A stretch of DNA of 64,000 bases from an uncultured Rhizobiaceae bacterium (GTDB taxonomy: Bacteria; Pseudomonadota; Alphaproteobacteria; Rhizobiales; Rhizobiaceae): assembly GCA_958296345.1 (NCBI GenBank), contig CATQIJ010000004.1, forward strand, positions 1-64,000, read 5' to 3'. The notes under the pieces are model-generated. The model searched no databases. It worked only from the letters and a program-made list of their open reading frames with translations, and had not been told where the DNA came from. The position numbers and the translations under genes were made by a program. Within the stretch, counting starts at the first letter, position 1. Each line of letters starts with the position of its first letter. Positions 36,127 through 44,701 of this stretch are shown here, piece by piece.

Positions 36127-36818
36127 AAAACTTATTATTGATATTTATGTACAATAGTTCAAGTAGCAAATTATCTACCAAACAGTTAGTCTTTTTGCAG
36201 TAGATACGTCGAAATTTGATTGTTCAGGGCGAGTCATCAAGTGAAAGAAGTTCGCAAAGCAGTCATTCAACAAATCTCTAAGACTGGTCGCTTCTGGCAC
36301 ACACCTGCCGTTGAGAAAAATAAATATTATTCACAAAATAGTTTTCCCCGCCTTAAATACCTCCTGCATAATTCTCATATCACTTCTGTCATGCAAACGC
36401 TGTTTGGCCACCGAAGCACTTCAGGGCAGATTTGAAAGCAGAGCGGTGCGTTGTTGTTCTTGGGTGTCTGGATGGGGAACTGTCTTAACATGGTGAGATG
36501 AAATGAAAGCGATTATGGTTTTGTGTCGGGCATAACCTCACCTCGAAGGCTGATCCCGCGCGATTTATCCCGTGAGGCGGTACTAAAAACCTCTGCGTGG
36601 GCTGCTCAAACGAGCGTCTGAACACTAAAACTTAGATGGCGTTTATTTGAGCAGCCTGCAAGTTTGTAAGAAATAATTATATCAACACCGTTCAGAGATG
36701 GGCGAGTGGGTAAATAGGTGTGCCTGCTCACAAGGAGGAGGCAAGCTGAGCACTCTGGAATTTGCCCCGCACCCTCTCTCCATGTTAACTTCATTCAAAT
36801 CAATGAGACCTGCTTTCC
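36127..36818. other. Gene-poor stretch with a long inverted repeat and a possible integrase remnant
   Basis: No convincing gene in about 690 bases. The frame at 36220-36435 has a weak resemblance to the C-terminal part of tyrosine integrases (KEVRKAVIQ..., VMQTLFGHRSTS), but the RHxFA motif is absent. An 11-base inverted repeat, GGCTGCTCAAA (36600-36610) with TTTGAGCAGCC (36646-36656), encloses 35 bases. A weaker CCTCAC/GTGAGG pair lies at 36536-36577. The base composition is more GC-rich around 36540-36620 than its surroundings. It may be the scar of a mobile element. Confidence 0.4.
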
Positions 36819-36974
36819 ATGACAATAATCAATAAAAATGAATTGCCTGAAAAAATTTGCCCTGTTTGTGAGCAGCCATTTATATGGCGCAAGAAGTGGG
36901 AAAAGAATTGGAAAGAGATTGTCTATTGCTCGGGTAAATGTCGGCGTAATAAAAAGAAACCTCGAGAAGAATAA
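36819..36974 (+). CDS. DUF2256 small zinc-ribbon-like protein
   Basis: A 51-residue protein too short for most gene callers. It has the DUF2256 pattern exactly: ICPVCEQPFIWRKKWEKNW, then VYCSGKCRRNKK. Four Cys in two CxxC-like pairs probably bind zinc, and the Trp/Lys-rich middle is typical. DUF2256 genes often stand near cryptochrome/photolyase genes; none is seen here. ATG 36819 is the only sensible start, with a poor ribosome binding site. Confidence 0.8.
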   Translation: MTIINKNELPEKICPVCEQPFIWRKKWEKNWKEIVYCSGKCRRNKKKPREE

Positions 36975-37099
36975 ATTCATTACCTTTTTTGAATTATGCG
37001 AACAAATCAAAAGGATTTGCTTCGGTACGTCTTTAACCACTTTCAATTTGTGTGAAGAGTGATTAGAAAGACTAGAAAATAAATAACCTGGATAGATTT

Positions 37100-38077
37100 A
37101 TGAAAATTTCCGACACTCCAAAACTTGTAACAATTTTCGGCGGATCAGGCTTTGTTGGCCGATACGTTGTTCGTGCGCTTGTAAATCGTGGATACCGTGT
37201 ACGTGTTGCCGTTAGGCGCCCTGATCTTGCTGGGTTTTTGCAGCCAATTGGTAATGTTGGTCAAATTCAATTGGTACAAGCAAATTTGCGCTATCGTAAA
37301 TCTATTGATGCGGCGGTTAAAGGCTCTGATATTGTAATAAATCTAGTGGGCATTTTAACAGAATCTGGCCGTCAGAAATTTGATGCAGTTCATGTTTTTG
37401 GCGCCCGTGCCGTTGCAGAAGCAGCGCGTGCAGAAAAAGCTAAGCTTATTCACATGAGTGCTATTGGTGCTGATCTAGAATCTACATCTGAATACTGTGA
37501 AACTAAGGGCAATGGTGAAAAGGGGGTTAGAGCCGTTCTTAAAGATGCAATTATTATGCGCCCTTCAATGGTGTTTGGTCAGGAAGATGATTTCTTTAAT
37601 CGTTTTGGCGCGATGGCTAGATTTGCACCAGCGCTCCCATTAATTGGCGGCGGCGCAACAAAAATTCAGCCAGTCTATGTTGGTGATGTTGCCGAGGCGA
37701 TTGCACTTGGTGTGGATGGGAAATTACAATCGGGCAAAACCTACGAATTGGGTGGGCCGCAAGTTCAAACCTTCCGTGAATGTCTTGAACTTCTTTTAAA
37801 AGAAATCGGCCGCAAGAAAATGCTTGTAAGTCTTCCTTGGTTTATTGCTAGCATGGTGGGGAAAGCACTAGGATGGTTGCCTGGCGCTCCTATTACCAGT
37901 GATCAAGTTGAAATGCTCAAAACAGATAATGTAGTATCAGAAGCGGCGGTTAAACAAAAACGTACACTTGAGGGCACGGGCTTACAGCCAACGCCAATGG
38001 CTGTCATCTTACCGAGTTACCTCGTTCAATACCGCCCGCATGGGCAATTTACGAAGATTGCTGATGAGAGCGAATAA
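37100..38077 (+). CDS. NDUFA9-like complex I-associated NAD(P)-binding protein
   Basis: A 325-residue atypical short-chain dehydrogenase. It has the Rossmann motif VTIFGGSGFVGRYVVRAL near the N-terminus, IINLVGIL-like VINLVGILTESG, and IQPVYVGDVAEAI, all typical of the NDUFA9 subfamily found in alphaproteobacteria and mitochondria. The catalytic YxxxK is replaced by an incomplete YCETKGNGE. It is thought to bind NADPH and help assemble or stabilise complex I. It ends at 38077, immediately before the ATG of the TauE-like gene. Confidence 0.88.
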   Translation: MKISDTPKLVTIFGGSGFVGRYVVRALVNRGYRVRVAVRRPDLAGFLQPIGNVGQIQLVQANLRYRKSIDAAVKGSDIVINLVGILTESGRQKFDAVHVFGARAVAEAARAEKAKLIHMSAIGADLESTSEYCETKGNGEKGVRAVLKDAIIMRPSMVFGQEDDFFNRFGAMARFAPALPLIGGGATKIQPVYVGDVAEAIALGVDGKLQSGKTYELGGPQVQTFRECLELLLKEIGRKKMLVSLPWFIASMVGKALGWLPGAPITSDQVEMLKTDNVVSEAAVKQKRTLEGTGLQPTPMAVILPSYLVQYRPHGQFTKIADESE

Positions 38078-38832
38078 ATGGAGAGCGTTTTAAGCTTTCT
38101 GCCTGAAGGTCTAACTGTTCTTTCCGCTTGCCTGTTAATTATTGCTAGCTTTTTTACATCAGCACTTACCGCTTCTGTAGGCGTTGGGGGTGGTTTGCTG
38201 ATCTTGCCTTGATGACTTACATTGTTCCAATTGCTGCCCTTATTCCAGTTCATGGATTAGTTCAATTAGGTTCAAATACTTCTCGTTCATATGTGCAGCG
38301 GGACAATATTGACTGGAAAATTGTTCGCCTCTTTTTGTTTGGTAGTATTTTTGGAGCGCTAGCAGGGCCGATGCTTGTTGTTCAGCTGCCGTCTTCTATT
38401 TTAAAAGCTCTATTAGGTTTGTTTATCCTTGCCGTTATATGGGCAAAATTACCCAAAATAGAAAATCCAAGCCCAATATTTGTTTCTTTGGGTGGTTTGA
38501 TAACAACTTTTGCAACCATGTTTGTTGGTGCAACTGGCCCATTAGTTGCTGTATTTCTTAGCCGTGTTTTTAGTGAGCATCGTAAAATGGTTGCAACTCA
38601 TGGCATGACGATGACGGTGCAGCATTTGTTAAAAGTATCGGCATTTATTTTCGCAGGATTTGCCTTTTGGGAATGGGTGCCTTTGATATTACTTATTGTG
38701 GTTTCGGGGTTCTTTGGGACTAAAGCAGGCAGTACAATTTTAAATAAAATGCCAGAGCAAAAATTAAAACTGGGATTTAAAATTGTGATGACTTTAGTTG
38801 CGCTGGATTTATTGAGAGCTTGGTTTCTTTAG
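38078..38832 (+). pseudogene. TauE/SafE-family permease with a single-base frameshift
   Basis: ATG 38078 follows the NDUFA9 stop directly. The first frame gives MESVLSFLPEGLTVLSACLL through GVGGGLLIL, then two stops. The family continues in the next frame as LMTYIVPIAALIPVHGLVQL to 38832. One G is missing near 38206 (ATCTTGCC for ATCTTGGCC); with it the protein is 251 residues with eight helices, normal length. Either a sequencing error or a recent pseudogene. Confidence 0.8.
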
Positions 38833-38890
38833 TATCTATTAACTTTTGGCTGACATAGTTTTATTGTCGGGCGGCAAATGGAGAAGCTTC

Positions 38891-39118
38891 ATGTACGTTC
38901 GCGCATCTTTTACCTCACTTTATCAAGCCTCATCACAAGCGGATGCTATGCGATCAAATCGCCGGGACCACCCACGAGAGAATACTGGTGAATTAGCTGA
39001 ATTGATTATTGATTTAACAGGACGCACAATAGCATGCCTTGTTCATAATATCTCTGATGGCGGGGCAATGGTTGAGACTTCAGTAAACCTACTGCCAAAG
39101 CGTGTTATATTAAATTAA
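38891..39118 (+). pseudogene. PilZ-domain protein with a premature TAA
   Basis: ATG 38891 has GGAG seven bases upstream (an earlier frame start at 38846 is unlikely). The PilZ pattern RSNRRDHPREN..., ACLVHNISDGGAMVET is clear and suggests cyclic-di-GMP binding. A TAA at 39116-39118 cuts the last strands. The same frame continues KEKNIRKVCKLVWSTDNLAG to a TAA at 39191-39193, matching the normal end of the domain (NY-K-K-...VW). So one codon, probably Tyr TAT, became a stop. Confidence 0.7.
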
Positions 39119-39189
39119 AAAGAAAAAAACATTCGCAAGGTTTGTAAATTAGTTTGGTCGACTGATAATCTTGCTGGCTTACAATTTGT

Positions 39190-40091
39190 CTAAATCACGT
39201 TCTGTCCACCAAAAACTAGGAGCGCAAGGCTTCCAAAAGCCGCGAACCCAAAAACTAGGGGTATAACAGTATTATTAAATTGTACGCCAATTGCCCAGCC
39301 AAGAGGTATCGAGATAAATGTAGAGCCAGAACCGATAACTGCCGCTCCTAATCCTGCCATGTGCCCGATGGGTTCCATTGCTAGCGCATTAAAATTTCCA
39401 AACAGGATGCCGCAGCAAAAGAATGCTATTAATAGCCAAGCCATAAATCCCCAAAGATGGGGTACTCCATTACTCAGCAAAGCAACCACTAGACAAATAA
39501 ACGATACCAGTGTTAATCCTACGAGTGCGCGTTGTGTCATGTAACGCATCCCTAATCTTATGACGACTTTTGAGTTGTAAATACTGGCAACACCTATGGC
39601 TAAAGCTGCTGCACCAAAATAAATGACAAACAGATCTCCGGTTTGTATGTAATTTGAAATATTTGTTGCGCAGAGTTTAGGTAGCCAAGAAAGGCTCCAA
39701 AAATAATCCCTGATGCAATCGTATATCCACTAACTATTCTAGGAGCTGCTGCGCCCAACCCCTGAAGAACTCTGCCAAATAGTAGAAAGCTGAAATTAGT
39801 TGCTGTGATGGAAATGAGACATCCAGCTATGAATATTGCATAGCCTATATAGATTATGGGTTTTCTGCCGTAACAGTCTGATAAGGGGCCAGCTCCAATT
39901 TGACCAACCGCAAAACCAAAAAACATTGCAGACAAAACCAACTGCGCGTCATTAGGGTCTGCTAATGAAAAGTCAATTCCTATTTGCTCAAATGCGGGCA
40001 GAATAGCATCAATTGAGAGCGCAATTATAGAAATCATCATCGCCAGCATGGTGACAAATTCAGGCAATGATAATGGCTTGGTTGGCTTCAT
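39190..40091 (-). pseudogene. Bcr/CflA-type MFS transporter, internally deleted and frameshifted
   Basis: The N-terminal half is normal (MKPTKPLSLPEFVTMLAMM, GPLSDCYGRKPIIYIGY, RVLQGLGAAAPRIV). It then jumps at about 39735 to a segment that belongs in the second half (SGYTIASGIIFGAFLGYLNS), a loss of roughly 100 residues including several helices. A second defect, one A missing at about 39653-39655, shifts the frame; with it the text reads QNYIQTGDLFVIYFGAAALA and joins the 39549-39190 frame. Total about 300 residues against a usual 400. Clearly non-functional if the sequence is right. It is upstream and divergent from dddP. Confidence 0.8.
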
Positions 40092-40184
40092 AGGGATGGT
40101 CTAATGGCAATTACAATTACTTAGATGCGTAGTTTAATTTATGCTCAATAGCCAGTAATTGTTTCCCACTGCATGCTTCATTCG

Positions 40185-40226
40185 CGTCATTTGTGACGTA
40201 ACAAGTGAATTGACAAGCTGGTCAAT
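40185..40226. promoter_or_regulatory. Operator-like dyads and promoter upstream of dddP
   Basis: ATTGAC-N6-GTCAAT (40209-40226) is a perfect inverted repeat that contains a TTGACA box (40210-40215) suited as a -35 element. A weak -10 (TAGGCT) stands about 16 bases on. A second dyad, CGTCA-N4-TGACG, lies at 40185-40198. A dimeric repressor bound to the first dyad would cover the -35 box of dddP. Confidence 0.55.
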
Positions 40227-40265
40227 CCGCCTAGGCTTTTAGTTAGCATTAGGAGGGCTTTTAAG

Positions 40266-41600
40266 ATGAACATCAACAATGAGTTTTCAATTAAGGATCG
40301 GAAGATTGATCCATCTAAGAAACCAAGCTTAAAGCCTGATGGTACTCCTGATGATAATAATCGTATAGAAATTGGGGCCACAGCACTTGCTTTTGCTGAG
40401 TGGGAGGCCGCTGGCCTTGAAATTCCTAATATGCCAGCAGTACGTCAATATAGATATGAACGTTTGCTAGCAGAACTGCATAAGCGTGACTATGGCGCAG
40501 TTATGATGTTTGACCCACTTAATATTCGGTACGCAACAGATAGTACGAATATGCAGTTATGGAATACGCATAATCCATTCCGTGCGTGTGTTTTATTTGC
40601 TGATGGTCACATGATATTATGGGATTACAAAAACTCCCCATTTCTTGCTGATCATAACCCGCTTGTAAAAGAAGTGCGTTCTGGTGCGGGGATGTTTTAT
40701 TTTAACAATGGCGATAACCTTGAAAATGATGCGGATACATTCATTGGTGAAATTGATGGTTTAATGCGTAAGCACGCAGGCGATAACCGCCGTATTGCTG
40801 TCGATAAGATTTCTGTTGCTGGCTATAAAGAACTTGAAAGACGCGGTCTTGAAGTGATGGAAGGTGAAGAGGTTACTGAAAAGGCTCGCGTTATAAAGGG
40901 AGCAGAAGAAATTAAAGCAATGCGTTGTGCCGTTCATTCTTGTGAGCAAGCAGTTCGTGCAATGGAAGATGCTGCGCAGCCTGGTATAAGTGAGGATGAT
41001 GTTTGGGCCGTGTTACATGCTGAGAATATCAAGCGTGGGGGCGAATGGATTGAAACACGTTTACTTGCTTCTGGACCAAGAACATTCCCATGGTTTCAAG
41101 AATGTGGCCCACGTATTATTCAGGAAAATGAAATCCTATCCTTCGATACAGACCTGATTGGTGTGTATGGACTTTGCGTTGATATTTCTCGTACGTGGTT
41201 TATTGGCGATGGAGAGCCTACGGATTTGATGAAAGAATATTATCAACTTGGGCATCAACATATTATGGAAAATATGGCGATGTTGAAGCCAGGTGTTTCT
41301 TTTAAAGAGCTTGTTTTTGGAGGGCATCAATTGCCAGAGAAATTTGTTCCGGCTCAATATGGATGCCGTATGCATGGTGTAGGGTTATGTGATGAGTGGC
41401 CGCTTATTGCGTATCCTAAAAATTATTCTGCTGGTGCATTTGAATATGAAGTTGAGCCAGGTATGATGCTTTGTGTAGAAGCGCTCATAGGCACAAAAGA
41501 AGCAGGGTTCTCTGTTAAATTAGAAGATCAAGTATTGGTTATAGAAGATGGCTATGAAAACCTTACAACATATCCTTATGATCCACGCTTCATGAGCTAG
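40266..41600 (+). CDS. dddP: DMSP lyase DddP
   Basis: A 444-residue protein of the M24 (creatinase/prolidase-like) fold. It cleaves dimethylsulfoniopropionate to dimethyl sulfide and acrylate. The match to DddP is extensive: RKIDPSKK at the N-terminus, FDPLNIRYATDSTNMQLWN, HMILWDYKNSPFL, EGEEVTEKARVIKG, GGEWIETRLLASGPRT, MHGVGLCDEWP and KLEDQVL. The six metal ligands known from Ruegeria DddP (Asp295, Asp297, Asp307, His371, Glu406, Glu421) are present here as Asp294, Asp296, Asp306, His370, Glu405 and Glu420. AGGAGG lies nine bases upstream of the ATG. An ordinary Xaa-Pro peptidase is excluded by these diagnostic segments. Confidence 0.93.
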   Translation: MNINNEFSIKDRKIDPSKKPSLKPDGTPDDNNRIEIGATALAFAEWEAAGLEIPNMPAVRQYRYERLLAELHKRDYGAVMMFDPLNIRYATDSTNMQLWNTHNPFRACVLFADGHMILWDYKNSPFLADHNPLVKEVRSGAGMFYFNNGDNLENDADTFIGEIDGLMRKHAGDNRRIAVDKISVAGYKELERRGLEVMEGEEVTEKARVIKGAEEIKAMRCAVHSCEQAVRAMEDAAQPGISEDDVWAVLHAENIKRGGEWIETRLLASGPRTFPWFQECGPRIIQENEILSFDTDLIGVYGLCVDISRTWFIGDGEPTDLMKEYYQLGHQHIMENMAMLKPGVSFKELVFGGHQLPEKFVPAQYGCRMHGVGLCDEWPLIAYPKNYSAGAFEYEVEPGMMLCVEALIGTKEAGFSVKLEDQVLVIEDGYENLTTYPYDPRFMS

Positions 41601-41758
41601 GCTTTATTTCATCATGGTATCGCCTGATTTTGCTGATTTTGTTCAAGAACAGTTCAGGTTCGGTGTGTTATAAACCGAATCACTGATATTTTTATGCGGG
41701 CATAACGTTTTTAGCTCACGTAAGTTCTTTACTAATTTCACCATGAAGGGGAAAATAT

Positions 41759-42427
41759 ATGAAACGCGGCGCAATTTTTCTAGCAGCAAGTTTAGCACTT
41801 GCTTCTTGTTCGAGCACAACTGACCCACTAACAGGAAAACCACAAGTTAATAAGACAGCTGCAGGCGCAGGAATTGGTGCTGCTGTTGGTGCTGTTGCGG
41901 GTCTTCTTATCGCAAAAAATAAAAGTGGCAGTGACAGACGTAAAGCTGTTCTTATTGGTGCAGGTATTGGTGCACTTACCGGTGGCGGTATTGGTGCTTA
42001 TCAAGACCGCCAAGAACAAGAGCTACGTCAGCAGCTTGTAAATTCAGGAGTGAGCGTCACTCGAAATGGTAATGATATTATTTTGAACATGCCTTCTAAT
42101 GTAACTTTCGCTACAGGCCAAGATTCGCTTAATGCTAATTTCTTCCAAGTGCTGGATTCAGTAGCAATCGTTCTTAATAAATACCCTAAAACATTGCTTG
42201 ATATTGATGGCCACACAGACAGTGTTGGGGACGATGCTTCTAACCAAGCTTTGTCTGAGCGCCGTGCAGTAAGTGTTGCTCGTTATTTGAATTCGCGTTC
42301 TGTTGATAGTCGTCGTCTACAAGTTATTGGCTTCGGTGAAACTCGTCCGATTGCTGATAATGCGTCTGATGCAGGACGTGCTGCAAACCGCCGTGTAGAA
42401 GTGCGTATCTCTCCAATCACGCAATAG
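41759..42427 (+). CDS. OmpA-family lipoprotein (YiaD-like)
   Basis: A 222-residue outer-membrane lipoprotein. The lipobox LASC at residues 14-17 directs lipid attachment. A Gly/Ala-rich glycine-zipper region follows (AAGAGIGAAVGAVAGLL, IGAGIGALTGGGIGAYQDR). The C-terminal OmpA domain has the peptidoglycan-binding motif LDIDGHTDSVGDDASNQALS with RRAVSVARYL and NRRVEV. It ties the outer membrane to the wall. GAAGGGG precedes the ATG. A strong terminator follows. Confidence 0.92.
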   Translation: MKRGAIFLAASLALASCSSTTDPLTGKPQVNKTAAGAGIGAAVGAVAGLLIAKNKSGSDRRKAVLIGAGIGALTGGGIGAYQDRQEQELRQQLVNSGVSVTRNGNDIILNMPSNVTFATGQDSLNANFFQVLDSVAIVLNKYPKTLLDIDGHTDSVGDDASNQALSERRAVSVARYLNSRSVDSRRLQVIGFGETRPIADNASDAGRAANRRVEVRISPITQ

Positions 42428-42471
42428 TTATATTACTCTATTCGCGTGCGAGAAACTTATGTTTATATTTA

Positions 42472-42506
42472 TACCGCACCCCATGATTTGGGTGCGGTAT
42501 TTTTTT
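42472..42506 (+). terminator. Rho-independent terminator after the OmpA lipoprotein gene
   Basis: A perfect ten-base stem (TACCGCACCC with GGGTGCGGTA), eight-base loop, followed by seven T. It ends the OmpA transcript and shows that the longer upstream reading frame of the next gene (from 42446) is not its real start. Confidence 0.95.
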
Positions 42507-42520
42507 GGATAAAAATTATT

Positions 42521-42946
42521 ATGACTAATGAGCGACGTATCGAAATTGCACTCTTAATTATTCGTATTACAGCGGCAATCTTTTTAGGGTTATGGGCAAC
42601 TTTAAAGTTTCATCATCCAGAGTGGCAGCGTAATATTTTTGAAGGTGCATATAACATTAGTTTCTTCACAGTCACGGATAACCTGTCGTACTTTTTAGGG
42701 AGCATTCAGATAATTATCGTACTGGCGTTCGTATCTGGTTTTATGAGAACGTGGACATATGGTTTAATGATGTTGATGTCTGGGGCAGGTGTAATTGGTT
42801 CATTGGGTTCTTTTATGAGCTACTATAATTATCCAAAAAACCTGATGCTAACTTCTATACCTACATTAGGTGCGCTGATTGCTTTATTTCTTTTACGGGA
42901 TTTGGATAGTCTGTTTTCACTATCCGCGAAGAAGAGAACACTCTAA
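42521..42946 (+). CDS. DoxX-like four-helix membrane protein
   Basis: About 141 residues from ATG 42521, with four hydrophobic helices (IALLIIRITAAIFLGLWATL, SYFLGSIQIIIVLAFVSGF and two more), the layout of DoxX-like proteins. The start after the terminator is preferred over the frame beginning at 42446. Function is not known. It precedes the tRNA gene on the other strand. Confidence 0.6.
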   Translation: MTNERRIEIALLIIRITAAIFLGLWATLKFHHPEWQRNIFEGAYNISFFTVTDNLSYFLGSIQIIIVLAFVSGFMRTWTYGLMMLMSGAGVIGSLGSFMSYYNYPKNLMLTSIPTLGALIALFLLRDLDSLFSLSAKKRTL

Positions 42947-43007
42947 TCTTTGTGTTTTAAATCACAGTTAGATCAAAGCGAATTGTAAGTCTTAAAATCA
43001 TAAAAAA

Positions 43008-43084
43008 TGGTGATCCCGATAGGACTCGAACCTATTACCTCAAGATTAGGAATCTTGCGCTCTATCCTGATGAGCTACGGGACC
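43008..43084 (-). tRNA. tRNA-Arg (anticodon CCT)
   Basis: A full cloverleaf on the minus strand. The acceptor stem GGTCCCG pairs with CGGGATC, followed by discriminator A and an encoded CCA. The anticodon stem CAAGA/TCTTG holds the loop TTCCTAA with anticodon CCT (reading AGG). The T-loop GGTTCGAATCC is canonical. 77 bases including CCA. Confidence 0.97.
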
Positions 43085-43246
43085 TTGTGGTATTGATAAG
43101 TGATGGAAAAGCTTTCTCCAAGCTTTTATAGTTGGGTTTCTTCATTAACGATGATGTAAAAGAATGAAAAAATCATTTTATAGGCGCTGCATTTCGTGTT
43201 TTACATTTGATAACGATATTAATTGTGGTGATATTAGGAAAGTTTT

Positions 43247-44548
43247 ATGCGTGTTGTGATGATTGGTACGGGGTATGTCGGGCTTGTATCTGGTGCTTGT
43301 TTTGCAGATTTTGGACATCATGTAACGTGTGTTGATAAAGACGCTTCTAAGATAAAGCGCTTAGAAGACGGCATTATGCCTATTTATGAGCCAGGTCTTG
43401 ATGTGCTTATTGAAACTAATGTTAAAGCAGGGCGCCTAGATTTTAGCACGGAATCGGGTGACGCAATTGCAGAAGCTGATATTGTATTTATTGCAGTTGG
43501 AACACCTGCCAGACGCGGTGATGGCCATGCTGATTTGACCTATGTTTATGCCGCTGCAGAAGAAATCGCTGGCTATATCAAAGATTATACAGTGATTGTT
43601 ACAAAATCGACTGTGCCTGTTGGAACAGGGGATGAAGTCGAAACTATTATTCGTAAAACTAATCCAGATGCAGAATTTGATGTTGCATCAAACCCTGAAT
43701 TTTTGCGCGAAGGGGCGGCAATTGATGACTTTAAACGTCCTGATCGTGTTGTTGTTGGTGGACATAGTGATCGCGCTTTTGCATCGATGCATGAGTTATA
43801 TCGCCCGCTATTTCTTGATGAGACACCCTTATTAAAAACTGAGCGCCGCACCGCAGAGCTTATTAAATATGCTGCAAACGCGTTTCTTGCGACTAAGATT
43901 AGTTTTATCAATGAGATTTCTGATTTATGTGATGCAGTTGGTGCAAATGTTCAACAAGTTGCCAAGGGTATTGGTCTTGATAATCGGATTGGGTCTAAGT
44001 TCTTGCACGCTGGCCCGGGATATGGTGGTTCTTGTTTTCCAAAAGATACACTCGCACTTTCTAAAACTGCTCAAGATTATGGATCACCAGTTTCTATAGT
44101 TGATACGGTTATTGAGGTTAATGATAAACGCAAAAAAGCTATGGTTTCACGAATTGTGAAAGCGTGTGGTGGTTCTGTTGAAGGTAAGACGCTGGCAATT
44201 CTGGGTCTAACTTTTAAGCCAAATACGGATGATATGCGCGATGCGCCAAGTCTTGTTATTATCCCTGGGCTTCAGGCCTTAGGTGCGAAAATTCGTGCTT
44301 ATGATCCCCAAGGTATGGAAGAAGCTTCAACGATGCTCAACGATGTTGAGTTTTGCGACGATGCTTATCATGCAATGATGGGAGCAGATATTGCGGTTAT
44401 TTTAACTGAATGGAATCAATTTAGAGCTCTAAATTTGACAAGAGTTGCGGAAACTTTGACGACGAATTCGTTAATTGATTTACGTAATATCTATCCTTTG
44501 GATGAGGTCGGTGAGCTTGATTATCACTCTATCGGCCGCCCATCTTGA
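43247..44548 (+). CDS. ugd: UDP-glucose 6-dehydrogenase
   Basis: 433 residues. The NAD-binding motif MIGTGYVGLVSGACFADFGH opens the protein. VGTPARRGDGHADLTYV and ASNPEFLREGAAIDDF are family signatures, GPGYGGSCFPKD carries the catalytic Cys, and LTFKPNTDDMRDAPS opens the C-terminal domain. It makes UDP-glucuronate for exopolysaccharide and lipopolysaccharide; the rhizobial counterpart is often called rkpK. It is monocistronic. Confidence 0.95.
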   Translation: MRVVMIGTGYVGLVSGACFADFGHHVTCVDKDASKIKRLEDGIMPIYEPGLDVLIETNVKAGRLDFSTESGDAIAEADIVFIAVGTPARRGDGHADLTYVYAAAEEIAGYIKDYTVIVTKSTVPVGTGDEVETIIRKTNPDAEFDVASNPEFLREGAAIDDFKRPDRVVVGGHSDRAFASMHELYRPLFLDETPLLKTERRTAELIKYAANAFLATKISFINEISDLCDAVGANVQQVAKGIGLDNRIGSKFLHAGPGYGGSCFPKDTLALSKTAQDYGSPVSIVDTVIEVNDKRKKAMVSRIVKACGGSVEGKTLAILGLTFKPNTDDMRDAPSLVIIPGLQALGAKIRAYDPQGMEEASTMLNDVEFCDDAYHAMMGADIAVILTEWNQFRALNLTRVAETLTTNSLIDLRNIYPLDEVGELDYHSIGRPS

Positions 44549-44701
44549 TAATTTGCCATTTTCTTAACCCAGCTGTAAGGTTTTGAAGCGAAGTTTGAAC
44601 ATTATTTAGTTGTATTTTTGCTATAATAACTTTGTTGATTAATAACGTATGGGAATTTAGGGCTGTTCTTTTTAAAGCAAAGTTGTGATTCATATTATCT
44701 A

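Noticed and set aside
36220-36435. A real integrase gene
   Set aside because: Only weak similarity in a short frame; the RHxFA and Tyr motifs are missing. Listed only as a possible remnant.
32144-39118. Stop codon readthrough or an altered genetic code
   Set aside because: The four internal stops use TAA, TAG and TGA, while all three also end intact genes in the window. Separate mutations or errors explain this better.
40266-41600. Xaa-Pro aminopeptidase
   Set aside because: The fold is shared, but the DddP-specific segments and the six metal ligands at DddP positions fit a DMSP lyase.
42446-42520. Upstream start of the DoxX-like gene
   Set aside because: The stretch contains a perfect terminator (42472-42506) of the OmpA gene and codes for a non-family peptide.
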